DNA of 64,000 nt from Pontibacter indicus (GTDB taxonomy: Bacteria > Bacteroidota > Bacteroidia > Cytophagales > Hymenobacteraceae). Under the pieces are notes generated by a model. The model worked only from the letters and a program-made list of their open reading frames with translations. It made no database searches and was not told where the DNA came from. The first letter of the stretch is position 1, and each line of letters begins with the position of its first letter. Positions 17,946 to 25,855 of this stretch are shown here, one piece after another. The translations under genes and the position numbers were made by a program. The DNA lies in assembly GCF_900156345.1 (NCBI RefSeq), contig NZ_FTPP01000001.1, forward strand, positions 1,054,001 to 1,118,000, in the 5' to 3' direction.

Positions 17946-18500
17946 ATGCCCCGATTCCAGGAAAAAAGAGAGCACAGTATCAATAAGTTAGTGGAAGTGG
18001 CCCTAAGTCTTTTCGCTCTAAAGGGTTATGAAGCCACTTCGATCCGCAACATTGCCAGTGAGGCCGGCATGTCGCTCGGATTGCTCTACAATTATTTCAA
18101 AAGCAAAGACGAGCTGCTGGAAGAAATATTCCGGCGCGGCGTGGAAGACATACACGCTTCCTTCGAGCAAAGTCCCGAGCAGGGCGGTTCAGGTATAGAG
18201 CAGCACATCCGGCAGACCGTGAAACTGCTTAAGGAGAAGAAGGATTTCTGGAAACTGCTGCACGGCATCCGCTTACAGTCCGAAGTGGTGAAACAATTGA
18301 TGGCTGAAATGCAGGAACAAACCGCCTACATTGAAGATCGCATCCGGCAAAACCTCATCGAGGCGGGTATCCCCTTCCCCGACCTCGAAGCCAAACTCCT
18401 TTTCGCCTCCATCGACGGCATGGCCAACCATTTTTTACTATACCCTAATTACCCCATCGATGACGTGGCTTCGCTCCTGATCATGAAGTATAAAAAGTGA
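17946..18500 (+). CDS. TetR/AcrR family transcriptional regulator
   Basis: 184 residues. The N-terminal TetR helix-turn-helix is clear: VALSLFALKGYEATSIRNIA (about 18-37), then SEAGMSLGLLYNYFKSKDELLEEIF (about 38-62). The C-terminal ligand domain has no recognisable specificity. Starts about 20 nt after its -7 box. The hydrolase gene begins 19 bp after its stop in the same direction, so the regulator probably controls itself and the hydrolase. Confidence 0.9.
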   Translation: MPRFQEKREHSINKLVEVALSLFALKGYEATSIRNIASEAGMSLGLLYNYFKSKDELLEEIFRRGVEDIHASFEQSPEQGGSGIEQHIRQTVKLLKEKKDFWKLLHGIRLQSEVVKQLMAEMQEQTAYIEDRIRQNLIEAGIPFPDLEAKLLFASIDGMANHFLLYPNYPIDDVASLLIMKYKK

Positions 18501-18519
18501 CTTTAGCCAGATAATAAAG

Positions 18520-19377
18520 ATGAAATCACCAAAATGGCTTGACCGCATTCTGTATCCGTTCGCGCACCACACCCTGCAGTTGCAGACAGGGCAAATGCAT
18601 TATGTAGACGAGGGCCAGGGCGAGCCCATTGTGTTTGTGCACGGCACCCCCACCTGGTCGTTTGTGTGGCGGCAGCAAATCAAGGCCCTGAGCCGTACCC
18701 ACCGCTGCATTGCGCCCGACCACCTGGGCTTCGGTCTGTCCGACAAGCCCATGAACTTTGCCTACACGCCCGAAGCGCACGCCCATAATCTGGAGCAACT
18801 GATCGATCAGCTGCAGTTAAAAGACATCACCTTGGTGGTGCATGACTTTGGTGGCCCCATTGGCTTGAGTTATGCCCTGAAGCACCCGGAAAACATCAGG
18901 CGCCTGGTTATCCTCAATACCTGGATGTGGTCGCTCGAAGACGAAGCGCAGATGATGAAGATCAGTGGTTTCCTCAATAGCGGCATGGGGCGATTCCTAT
19001 ACCTGAACCTGGGTTTCTCTGCCCGCATGTTGCTACCTAAAGGCTACCATCAGAAACGCCACCTGAGCAAAGACGTGCACCAGCATTACTTGAGTCCACT
19101 CAGCAACAGCCGAAACCGGATTGGCACCTGGCATTTTGCTGTAGCGCTGAAAGAATCAGGCCTTTGGTTTGACACCCTCTGGAAGCAGCGTGAAAAACTC
19201 CGCGCTATACCTAAACTGATCTTGTGGGGAGAGAAAGATAAGCTGCTGCCGCTGCACCTGCTCGATAAATGGCAGCAGGCCTATCCGGATGCGACCGTCA
19301 AACGGTATGAGGCCGGGCACTTTGTGCAGGAAGAAAAGGGCGGCGAGATTGCCGACGCTATTAAACATTTTATATAA
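18520..19377 (+). CDS. alpha/beta hydrolase, haloalkane dehalogenase/epoxide hydrolase-like
   Basis: 285 residues. Oxyanion motif HGTPTW (41-46), nucleophile Asp109 in VVHDFGGPIG, likely acid Asp240 in LWGEKDKLLP and base His267 in YEAGHFV. An aspartate nucleophile places it with haloalkane dehalogenases and epoxide hydrolases, not esterases. The halide-binding tryptophan that follows the nucleophile in most dehalogenases is Phe110 here, so dehalogenase activity is uncertain. Cytoplasmic. Co-transcribed with tetR. Confidence 0.75.
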   Translation: MKSPKWLDRILYPFAHHTLQLQTGQMHYVDEGQGEPIVFVHGTPTWSFVWRQQIKALSRTHRCIAPDHLGFGLSDKPMNFAYTPEAHAHNLEQLIDQLQLKDITLVVHDFGGPIGLSYALKHPENIRRLVILNTWMWSLEDEAQMMKISGFLNSGMGRFLYLNLGFSARMLLPKGYHQKRHLSKDVHQHYLSPLSNSRNRIGTWHFAVALKESGLWFDTLWKQREKLRAIPKLILWGEKDKLLPLHLLDKWQQAYPDATVKRYEAGHFVQEEKGGEIADAIKHFI

Positions 19378-19418
19378 AGAATATGTAATATTTATTGCAG
19401 TTAAAGTAATCTTTTTCA

Positions 19419-19426
19419 TACCTTTA
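19419..19426 (+). promoter_or_regulatory. candidate -7 box for lipoprotein gene
   Basis: TACCTTTA differs from TAnnTTTG at the last base; ATTG lies about 21 nt upstream. It would start transcription about 12 nt before the lipoprotein ATG at 19443. Confidence 0.3.
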
Positions 19427-19442
19427 TAGTCAAATTAAAACT

Positions 19443-20039
19443 ATGAAAAAGATCATACCTTCGACATGGCTTTTAGTCATTGCCATTCTTTCCTTTTCTT
19501 GTGATAAACAGGATGATGAAAGTACCACGATTTTACCCAAAGTGGAGGCTACGATGGAGCGATCTTTTCATTACCTGGAATCAGCAGAAGAAGAAAAAGT
19601 AGTCTACAGCCTTAGCCTGCGGGAGATGCAGCTTTTGTCGGACGATCAGAAACTGCAGATTGATTTTGCTCCGGCACGCCCTGCCGCCAACGACGCATTG
19701 GTATTCAGCATTAACCAATCGGATCTGTTGAACGGCTACATTGGCACTTACCCGATCCGCTCGCTTTCGAATAACAAAAAGGGACGCGCTGATATAACCT
19801 ACTATCACTACTATAATAAAACGAGCAAAAGCGCCTTATTCAGTAGTGGCAACCGGATGGAAGGGAAAATTGAAATCAGCGCCTACAATGCCGCAACCGG
19901 CCTGGCAAACGGTAGTTTTGAAGTAACGATCAGCAATGTGACCGACCCGACGTCGTACGAAAGCAAGCCTGAGAAGCCGCGCAAGTGTAACATTACTTTG
20001 AGCGGTAAATTCAATAACCTGAAACTGGTAAACCCTTAA
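19443..20039 (+). CDS. hypothetical lipoprotein
   Basis: 198 residues with a lipoprotein signal peptide: MKKIIPSTWLLVIAILSFSC, lipobox cysteine at residue 20, followed by acidic DKQDDES. Asp at +2 might favour inner-membrane retention in enterobacterial rules, but Bacteroidota use other export signals. The rest is beta-rich and ends NITLSGKFNNLKLVNP; the middle (ANGSFEVTISNVTDPTSY, about 159-176) resembles the DUF6252-like lipoproteins that end in a beta-sandwich. I do not recognise a function. Single gene with its own terminator. Confidence 0.65.
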   Translation: MKKIIPSTWLLVIAILSFSCDKQDDESTTILPKVEATMERSFHYLESAEEEKVVYSLSLREMQLLSDDQKLQIDFAPARPAANDALVFSINQSDLLNGYIGTYPIRSLSNNKKGRADITYYHYYNKTSKSALFSSGNRMEGKIEISAYNAATGLANGSFEVTISNVTDPTSYESKPEKPRKCNITLSGKFNNLKLVNP

Positions 20040-20077
20040 GTAAAACAGTATACCAGGAAGGTATAATAAAGGTATAG

Positions 20078-20103
20078 AGACCAGCCGCAAATGCGACTGG
20101 TCT
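20078..20103. terminator. bidirectional terminator between lipoprotein gene and hisIE
   Basis: Twelve-base arms AGACCAGCCGCA and TGCGACTGGTCT pair with one mismatch around a 2-nt loop and run into TTTTATTTTTT on the plus strand. It ends the lipoprotein transcript and lies directly beyond the hisIE stop. Confidence 0.75.
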
Positions 20104-20104
20104 T

Positions 20105-20710
20105 TTATTTTTTATGTCGTTCCTGCAGCACGGCCACCACATCGGCCAGTTCCAGACCGGTAGCAGCCAACAGCACCAGCAGGTGGTAAAGCAGATCGGC
20201 AGCCTCGCCCTTCATAGTGTCCAGTTTCCCGGCCACCGCATCGATTACGGTTTCAACAGCTTCCTCACCCACTTTCTGCGCGATCTTGTTCACGCCCTTG
20301 TCGAATAGGAAATTGGTATATGACGCCTCCGTCGGGTTGGCCTTGCGCTGTTGGATCACCTCCTCCAGCCGGGCAATGAACTGGATCCCAGCAGCACGTT
20401 TGACGGCAGGATCTTCGCCAAAGCAGCTTGTGTCGCCGGTATGGCAGGTCGGTCCGTTGGGCTTCACCTTGATCAGGAGCGAGTCATTGTCACAGTCCTC
20501 TGCAATGCTGACCACCTGCAAGGTATGGCCGGAGGTTTCGCCCTTAGTCCAGAGGCGTTTTTTAGAGCGGGAGAAAAACGTCACGAGTCCCTCCTTTTCA
20601 GTTTTATCCAGCGCCTCCCGGTTCATGTAGCCCAGCATCAACACCTGGCTTGTCTCAGCATCCTGTATCACAGCAGGTATAAGCCCGCCCATTTTATCGA
20701 AATCCAACAT
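20105..20710 (-). CDS. hisIE: bifunctional phosphoribosyl-AMP cyclohydrolase / phosphoribosyl-ATP pyrophosphohydrolase
   Basis: 201 residues, steps 2 and 3 of histidine synthesis in one chain. The HisI half (about 1-105) has VLMLGYMNREAL, SRSKKRLWTKGETSGH, DCDNDSLLIKV and a zinc site GPTCHTGDTSCF. The HisE half (about 110-201) has a MazG-like helical core: KIAQKVGEEAVETVIDAVAG and EAADLLYHLLVLLAATG. Lies last in the hisH-hisA-hisF-hisIE group but separated from hisF by 220 bp of mostly simple sequence (20711-20930) in which I see no convincing promoter. Confidence 0.95.
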   Translation of the reverse strand: MLDFDKMGGLIPAVIQDAETSQVLMLGYMNREALDKTEKEGLVTFFSRSKKRLWTKGETSGHTLQVVSIAEDCDNDSLLIKVKPNGPTCHTGDTSCFGEDPAVKRAAGIQFIARLEEVIQQRKANPTEASYTNFLFDKGVNKIAQKVGEEAVETVIDAVAGKLDTMKGEAADLLYHLLVLLAATGLELADVVAVLQERHKK

Positions 20711-20930
20711 AGGTATAGTTTAAAAATTGTTAAATTGTTGATGGTTGAATTGTTGCCTGATGCACGAGCAAAAAAGGTTTCACTGCTTGATTATCAGCGC
20801 ACGATGGACAGGTCGTAACCTATCCGATTCGTTCACCGGCAAAACATACACCGGTAAATTTGTCCGAATTGTGCAAAACCAATCAACAATTTAAGCAATC
20901 AACAACTCACTCACTCACTAAATCACTAAA

Positions 20931-21689
20931 TCAAACCCTCACCGCTATACCTTCGGCTTTCAAAAATTGCTTCAGGTCAGGTATAGACAGTTCGCGGAAG
21001 TGGAAGAGGCTGGCGGCAAGGGCGGCGTCGGCATGTGCCACCTGGAAAGCGTCTGCAAAGTGCTGCATGGTGCCGGCGCCGCCTGAGGCAATCACCGGAA
21101 CGGAAACAGCTTCCGACACTGCCTTCGTAACATCGAGTGCGAATCCGGCTTTGGTGCCGTCGTTGTTCATGCTGGTAAGCAGGATCTCGCCCGCCCCTAA
21201 GTCTACTACTCTGCTGGCCCAGTCTACAGTGGCGTGTTCTGTTTCTACGGTACCGGCCCGGGCGTATACCTTCCAGCCCGTGTCTTCGGTATACTTGGTA
21301 TCAATGGCAACGGTCACACACTGACTGCCAAAGCGTTTTGCCAAATCCTCCACCAGCTGCGGGTTTCGGATAGCAGCCGAGTTAATCGAGACCTTGTCGG
21401 CGCCCGCCATCAGCAGCACTTCTACATCGGCCACAGCACTGATACCGCCTCCCACTGTAAAAGGTATATCAATGTGCTTCGCGATGTCACGCACCAGCTC
21501 GGCAAAGGTTTTGCGCTCCTCGTTCGTGGCTGTGATATCCAGGAACACCAGTTCGTCGGCGCCCTGTTCAGCATACCATTTGGCCAGTTCAACCGGATCG
21601 CCGGCATCGCGGATGTTTTCAAAACGAACACCCTTCACGGTACGGCCGTTCTTAATATCCAGACAAGGTATGATGCGTTTGGTTAACAT
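20931..21689 (-). CDS. hisF: imidazole glycerol phosphate synthase, cyclase subunit
   Basis: 252 residues, TIM barrel. [19 protein letters not shown] at the N-terminus holds the catalytic Asp (11 equivalent), and the second catalytic Asp lies in VAIDTKY (Asp around 130). Phosphate loops [14 protein letters not shown] and [11 protein letters not shown] are intact. It closes the imidazole ring using ammonia from HisH. Its start overlaps the hisA stop by 7 bp. Confidence 0.96.
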   Translation of the reverse strand: MLTKRIIPCLDIKNGRTVKGVRFENIRDAGDPVELAKWYAEQGADELVFLDITATNEERKTFAELVRDIAKHIDIPFTVGGGISAVADVEVLLMAGADKVSINSAAIRNPQLVEDLAKRFGSQCVTVAIDTKYTEDTGWKVYARAGTVETEHATVDWASRVVDLGAGEILLTSMNNDGTKAGFALDVTKAVSEAVSVPVIASGGAGTMQHFADAFQVAHADAALAASLFHFRELSIPDLKQFLKAEGIAVRV

Positions 21690-22405
21690 AAGAATCGCGC
21701 TAAGTCCTTTAATGAAATGGTTCCTTCGTAGATGGCTTTTCCGATGATGGCCCCTTTTACGCCGATCTCCTGCAGCTCCTCCAGGTCCTGCACGGTGGTA
21801 ACGCCGCCGCTGGCAATGACTTGGGCCTCTGGTAGTGTCAATTTCAGATGACGGTAGGTGTTCAAGGACGGGCCTTGCAGCATGCCGTCTTTGCTCACGT
21901 CGGTGCAGATGAACAGACGGGCGCCGGTTTTGAGATAGCCGGACATGAAATCCTGCAGCGGGTACTTGCTCTCCTCGGTCCAGGCGCTGATGGCGATGTT
22001 GGTGCCTTTGAAGTCGGCCCCGATGATGATCTTCTCGTGCCCGTACTCCAGCAGCCAGTTCTTCACTTTCTCCGGCTCCCGCACCGCAATACTGCCCGCT
22101 GTGATTTGCGCCGCACCTGCGTCAAATGCCTGCTGCACTGCCTCGTCTGACTGTAAACCTCCTCCAAAGTCAATGGTGAAGCCGGTGTTGGTTGCGATGT
22201 TTTCCAATACGGCCAGGTTGACCGGTTTGCGGGCACGGGCACCGTCCAGATCCACCAGGTGCAGGCGCTTGATGCCGTGTGCCTCGAAACGTTTGGCCAC
22301 TTCGAGCGGATTGCTGTCGTAGGTGGTCTGGCGCGCAAAGTCGCCCTCGGTGAGGCGCACGCACTGGCCGCCGATCAGGTCAATGGCTGGGATGATCTCC
22401 ATCAT
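21683..22405 (-). CDS. hisA: ProFAR isomerase
   Basis: 240 residues, TIM barrel homologous to His[22 protein letters not shown] gives the catalytic Asp around residue 8, and [17 protein letters not shown] gives the second one (around residue 130). Phosphate loops [12 protein letters not shown] and [14 protein letters not shown] are present. It performs the Amadori rearrangement of ProFAR to PRFAR. It overlaps hisH by 4 bp and hisF by 7 bp. Confidence 0.96.
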   Translation of the reverse strand: MMEIIPAIDLIGGQCVRLTEGDFARQTTYDSNPLEVAKRFEAHGIKRLHLVDLDGARARKPVNLAVLENIATNTGFTIDFGGGLQSDEAVQQAFDAGAAQITAGSIAVREPEKVKNWLLEYGHEKIIIGADFKGTNIAISAWTEESKYPLQDFMSGYLKTGARLFICTDVSKDGMLQGPSLNTYRHLKLTLPEAQVIASGGVTTVQDLEELQEIGVKGAIIGKAIYEGTISLKDLARFLC

Positions 22406-22983
22406 AAGGCAAGGAAGTTTTTGATGATCTGTGAACCGGCAGGTCCGCTTTTTTCGGGGTGAAACTGCGCGGCGTAGAAGTTTTTGTAGTGTAAGGCAGC
22501 TGAAAATGGCTCCGGGTAAGACGTCTGCGCAATAGTATGCTCACTCACCGGCACATAATAGCTGTGCACGTAATAGGCATACTCGCCTTCCGCTATACCT
22601 CCAAACAAAGGCGATTGTAGCTTCTCCAACTGGTTCCAGCCCATGTGCGGCACCTTCAACTCCGTCTGGAAGCGCTTCACCGGCAAAGGAATAATGCCCA
22701 GCATGTCGGTGTCGCCTTCTTCGGAATGCTGGCAAAGCAGCTGCATACCCAGGCACACGCCAAAGAAAGGCTGCTCGAGCGTTGGCAACAGTTTGTCAAG
22801 GTTACGAGCCTTCAGTTGCGCCATGGCAGAAGAGGCCTCGCCCACGCCCGGGAAGATCACCTTATCGGCCGACTGTATGGTTTCAAAGTCGCTGCTCAGC
22901 GTGGCCTGCACCCCAAGCCGCTCCAGCGCAAACAGCACCGACTGCACATTACCGGCTTTATAATCAACTATAACGAGATCCAT
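22402..22983 (-). CDS. hisH: imidazole glycerol phosphate synthase, glutaminase subunit
   Basis: 193 residues, class I glutamine amidotransferase. Catalytic Cys in FFGVCLGMQLL (about 77), His and Glu in AAQFHPEKSG (about 177-179), and an N-terminal VIVDYKAGNVQSV. Supplies ammonia to HisF. First structural gene after the hisL attenuator (terminator at 23071-23100, 88 bp before the ATG). Confidence 0.96.
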   Translation of the reverse strand: MDLVIVDYKAGNVQSVLFALERLGVQATLSSDFETIQSADKVIFPGVGEASSAMAQLKARNLDKLLPTLEQPFFGVCLGMQLLCQHSEEGDTDMLGIIPLPVKRFQTELKVPHMGWNQLEKLQSPLFGGIAEGEYAYYVHSYYVPVSEHTIAQTSYPEPFSAALHYKNFYAAQFHPEKSGPAGSQIIKNFLAL

Positions 22984-23021
22984 TTATATAATGAGTAATG
23001 AATAGTGACGAATGATTAATA

Positions 23022-23062
23022 AATCCTGAAAATCTTTTAATCCAGAAAATCCTGATCCAGAT
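23022..23062. repeat. dispersed 41-nt element, copy 1
   Basis: A 41-nt word built from AATCCTGAAAAT/AATCC units. An inverted copy sits at 25410-25450 on the other side of the S9 peptidase gene, 34 of 41 positions identical by eye. It lies in the hisHAF-IE leader transcript between terminator and hisH. Confidence 0.55.
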
Positions 23063-23070
23063 AAACAAAA

Positions 23071-23100
23071 AAAGCCTGACTCTGTTCGGAGTCAGGCTTT
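23071..23100 (-). terminator. hisL attenuator terminator
   Basis: A perfect 12-bp stem with a 6-nt loop (arms AAAGCCTGACTC and GAGTCAGGCTTT), followed on the minus strand by a T-rich run. It lies between the His-rich leader ORF and hisH. Its loop side (plus-strand TTCGGAG, 23085-23091) is exactly complementary to plus-strand CTCCGAA at 23148-23154 in the leader ORF, giving a 7-bp antiterminator that cannot form together with the terminator. Confidence 0.85.
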
Positions 23101-23121
23101 TGGAATATACGCATTAATTAA

Positions 23122-23205
23122 CTACATGCTAGTCCATAGGCAGATGGCTCCGAAACTTTTGCTTCGTGCATGATGATGATGCAGATGTGCCAATGTGCCT
23201 TTCAT
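23122..23205 (-). CDS. hisL: histidine operon leader peptide
   Basis: A 27-codon ORF beginning MKGTLAHLHHHHARSKSF and ending TSM-stop. It has five His codons (all CAT), one at 23185-23187 and four in a row at 23170-23181. The candidate antiterminator arm begins 15 nt after the last His codon and lies before the stop codon, so a ribosome stalled for charged tRNA-His would leave it free, while one reaching the stop would cover it and let the terminator form. This is the classic attenuation logic. Not listed by simple ORF callers because of its length. Found by reading; protein itself needs no function. Confidence 0.85.
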   Translation of the reverse strand: MKGTLAHLHHHHARSKSFGAICLWTSM

Positions 23206-23210
23206 GGCTG

Positions 23211-23218
23211 CAAATATA
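23211..23218 (-). promoter_or_regulatory. -7 box of hisL-hisHAF-IE
   Basis: TATATTTG on the minus strand fits TAnnTTTG and ends only 5 nt before the hisL ATG, so the leader mRNA would be almost leaderless. The -33 position reads AAGG, a poor match to TTTG. Confidence 0.5.
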
Positions 23219-23281
23219 AGTGGCGTGTAGCGTAATACCTTGTTTCTAGCTGATTCTTTTTTAGTCCAGGGTATAATCCCT

Positions 23282-23312
23282 TTTCAGAATGTCAGGTTTT
23301 AGGCTATTTTTG
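23282..23312 (+). promoter_or_regulatory. promoter of S9 peptidase gene
   Basis: TTTC at 23282-23285, 19 nt, TATTTTTG at 23305-23312: one mismatch from the Bacteroidota consensus. The ATG follows 4 nt later, predicting a leaderless or nearly leaderless mRNA. Confidence 0.5.
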
Positions 23313-23316
23313 GATC

Positions 23317-25368
23317 ATGAAAAAGATAATGATACTGGCTGGTGTGCTTGCCGCGACCATGGCACAGGCCCAGCAGCAGCGCATGACCCCGGAGCTTCTC
23401 TGGAAGCTAGGCCGGGTTTCTGCCGAGACCATCACCCCAGACGGTAAATCCGTGATCTACGGCGTGAGCTACCCCAACGTGGAGGAAAACAACAGCGAGC
23501 GCAACCTATATACTATACCTGTCAATGGCGGACAAGCCACTCAAATCACCTCGACCAAAGGCGGCGAGAGCGTAGTGCACGTTGATAAGGCTACTGGCAA
23601 CATTGTATACCTGCACAAAGGCCAGCTCTGGCAGCTAGCCGGCGGCAAGGGCGAGCCGAAGCAACTGACCAACGTGGAAGGCGGTCTGAGCAACGTGCGC
23701 TTCTCTCCGGACAGCAAACATGTGCTGTTTTCGCGTGAAGTGCTCGTAAAGCCGATGCACAGCAAAGACCTTTACCCGGAGCTGCATAAGGCCAATGCTT
23801 ATGTATTTGAGGACTTGAACTACCGTCACTGGGATACCTGGGAAGACGGTAAGTTCCAGCACATTTTCTTCGCCAGCTACAACAACGGACAGCTCGGCAC
23901 GCCGGTCGACCTGATGAAGGACGAGCCTTTTGATGCACCGCAGATGCCTTTTGGCGGCAAGGAAGACGCGATCTGGAGCCCGGACAGCAAAGCCATTCTG
24001 TATGTAAGCAAGAAGAAGTTCGGCAAGGACTACGCCGTGAGCACCAACACCGACATCTACCGCTACGACATCGCCAGCGGCAAGACCACCAACCTGACGG
24101 AAGAAAACAAGGGCTATGATACGCACCCGACCTTCAGCGCCGACGGTACTAAAATGGCCTGGCTGGCGATGGACGAAGAAGGCAACGAAGCTGACAAAAA
24201 CGAGCTGATCGTGCTGGACATCAAGTCTGGCAAGAAGTATAACCTGACCAAAACCTGGGACGAAACCATCAACTCCTTTGAGTGGAGCAACGACGGCAGC
24301 AAGATCTGGTTTGTGGCCCCAACCAAAGGCACGATCCAGGTATATGAGATCGCGCTACCGAAAAACCTTGACAAGTTCACTGCCAAAGGTATACGCCAGG
24401 TGACCAAAGGCCAGTTCGACGTGAATGGCATCGTGGGTCAGGCCGGCAACAACCTGATCGTGTCGCGCAACGACATGAACCACGCGCCGGAGCTGTACCG
24501 ACTCGATGTGAAGTCTGGCAACCTGACGCAACTCACCAAAGTAAACGACGAGGTATACGGCAAACTGGCCAAGAGCAAAGTAGAGCCGCGCATCACCAAG
24601 GCCAGCGATGGCAAGGACCTACTCTCCTGGATCGTGTATCCGCCGGATTTCGACCCGAACAAAAAATACCCGACGCTGCTTTACTGCCAGGGCGGTCCGC
24701 AGTCGGCCCTGACCCAGTTTTACTCCATGCGCTGGAACCTGCAGCTGATCGCGGCGCAGGGCTACATTGTGGTAGCGCCTAACCGCAGAGGCATGCCGGG
24801 CCATGGTGAAGAGTGGAACCGCCAGATCAGCGGCGACTGGGGGGGTCAGCCTATCCGCGACTACCTATCGGCCATCGACGACATGGCCAAAGAGCCTTAT
24901 GTAGACAAAGACAGACTGGGAGCAGTTGGTGCGAGCTACGGCGGTTACTCGGTGTTCATGCTGGCGGGCGTGCACGAAGGTCGTTTCAAGACTTTCATCT
25001 CGCACAACGGCCTGTACGACATGCGCAGCTGGTATGGCACAACCGAAGAGATGTTCTTCGCCAACAACGAACTGAAAGGCCCTTACTGGAACACCAAGTC
25101 GCCACAGAGCTACAAAGAATTCAACCCAAGTGAGTACGCTGACAAGTGGAACACGCCCATCCTGATCGTGCAGGGCGGCCGCGACTACCGCGTACCGATT
25201 GAGCAAGGGCTGCAGGCCTTCCAACTGGCCCAGCTGAAAGGCATCAAGAGCCGCCTGCTCTACCTGCCGGACGAAAACCACTGGGTACTTCAGCCACAAA
25301 ACGCCATGGTATGGCAGCGTGAGTTCTTCAACTGGTTAGACGAAACGCTGAATAAGAAAGCCAATTAA
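23317..25368 (+). CDS. S9 family prolyl oligopeptidase, DPP5/S9C-like, exported
   Basis: 683 residues. Signal peptide (about 1-18, LAATMAQAQ), then a seven-bladed WD40-like propeller with TolB/PD40-type units (FSPDSKHVLF, WSPDSKAILY, FSADGTKMAW), and a C-terminal alpha/beta hydrolase domain from about residue 425. Catalytic Ser in GASYGGYS (about 534), Asp in VQGGRDYRVP (about 616) and His in LPDENHW (about 648). Similar periplasmic Bacteroidota dipeptidyl peptidases (DPP5) remove dipeptides from imported peptides. Single gene with a strong terminator after it. Confidence 0.9.
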   Translation: MKKIMILAGVLAATMAQAQQQRMTPELLWKLGRVSAETITPDGKSVIYGVSYPNVEENNSERNLYTIPVNGGQATQITSTKGGESVVHVDKATGNIVYLHKGQLWQLAGGKGEPKQLTNVEGGLSNVRFSPDSKHVLFSREVLVKPMHSKDLYPELHKANAYVFEDLNYRHWDTWEDGKFQHIFFASYNNGQLGTPVDLMKDEPFDAPQMPFGGKEDAIWSPDSKAILYVSKKKFGKDYAVSTNTDIYRYDIASGKTTNLTEENKGYDTHPTFSADGTKMAWLAMDEEGNEADKNELIVLDIKSGKKYNLTKTWDETINSFEWSNDGSKIWFVAPTKGTIQVYEIALPKNLDKFTAKGIRQVTKGQFDVNGIVGQAGNNLIVSRNDMNHAPELYRLDVKSGNLTQLTKVNDEVYGKLAKSKVEPRITKASDGKDLLSWIVYPPDFDPNKKYPTLLYCQGGPQSALTQFYSMRWNLQLIAAQGYIVVAPNRRGMPGHGEEWNRQISGDWGGQPIRDYLSAIDDMAKEPYVDKDRLGAVGASYGGYSVFMLAGVHEGRFKTFISHNGLYDMRSWYGTTEEMFFANNELKGPYWNTKSPQSYKEFNPSEYADKWNTPILIVQGGRDYRVPIEQGLQAFQLAQLKGIKSRLLYLPDENHWVLQPQNAMVWQREFFNWLDETLNKKAN

Positions 25369-25374
25369 ATAAAG

Positions 25375-25403
25375 AAAGCCCGGTGCAAAGTGTGCCGGGC
25401 TTT
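25375..25403 (+). terminator. terminator after S9 peptidase
   Basis: AAAGCCCGG and CCGGGCTTT arms (nine pairs) around an 11-nt loop, followed by TTTTTG. It starts 6 bp after the stop codon. Confidence 0.85.
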
Positions 25404-25409
25404 TTGTTT

Positions 25410-25450
25410 GTCTGAATCAGGATTTTCAGGATTAGAAGATACACAGGATT
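25410..25450. repeat. dispersed 41-nt element, inverted copy 2
   Basis: Reverse complement of the element at 23022-23062 with seven differences by eye. The two copies bracket the S9 peptidase gene in opposite orientation. Confidence 0.55.
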
Positions 25451-25464
25451 ATCGTGCACGATTA

Positions 25465-25763
25465 ACATCCCCCTGCCCCCTTCGAAGGGGGACTATCGGC
25501 TATTACTATGCGAGGAGTATAGCTCCGTAGTCACTGTTCAGCAATACCGGGTCGAACCACCCCTTCCCTCCTTGTCCAAGAAGGGGTATCACCTCCCCTA
25601 GCCCCTCCTAAAAACAGGAGGGGGACTTTTCTGCCATTGCCACTTTTCAGGTATATGTGCTATAACACTGACATCCTTACAACCTTAGCTGAAGAGTTAT
25701 AGCTTTAGCCAGGTGCACTGATGACGATTTTGTGTTTGAGCGGTCAGCGAGTTTAAAATCGTC
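25465..25763. repeat. palindrome-rich intergenic mosaic
   Basis: No gene in about 400 bp. It contains a perfect palindrome CCCCCTTCGAAGGGGG near 25476, a C-rich/G-rich pair CCCCTCCT...AGGAGGGG near 25605-25625, CCCCTTCC...AAGGGG near 25560-25586, and a 9-bp inverted repeat GACGATTTT/AAAATCGTC (25723-25731 and 25755-25763). I recognise the CCCCCTGCCCCCTTCGAAGGGGG and CCCCTAGCCCCTCC words as dispersed intergenic repeats in many Bacteroidota genomes. Confidence 0.5.
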
Positions 25764-25775
25764 TTGACTTTTTTG

Positions 25776-25805
25776 CCTACTTTTTTTGTCAAGAAAAAAA
25801 GTAGG
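25776..25805 (-). terminator. terminator of trp-DAHP synthase operon
   Basis: CCTACTTTTTTT and AAAAAAAGTAGG form a perfect 12-bp stem with a 6-nt loop, 50 bp beyond the DAHP synthase stop. The A/T tract lies inside the stem, an arrangement seen in repeated Bacteroidota intergenic elements, so it may be a repeat acting as a terminator. Confidence 0.55.
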
Positions 25806-25855
25806 TGCCCGCCGCACAGGCGAAAAGCCAGCTATGCAATAGCAAAACCGCTATA

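Noticed and set aside
17803-17991. 62-residue ORF before tetR
   Set aside because: It contains the tetR promoter and operator and overlaps tetR in another frame.
18520-19377. Firm call as haloalkane dehalogenase
   Set aside because: The halide-binding Trp after the nucleophile is Phe, so only the Asp-nucleophile hydrolase group is supported.
25465-25805. Insertion sequence
   Set aside because: No transposase frame, no terminal repeats with target duplication; only short palindromes.
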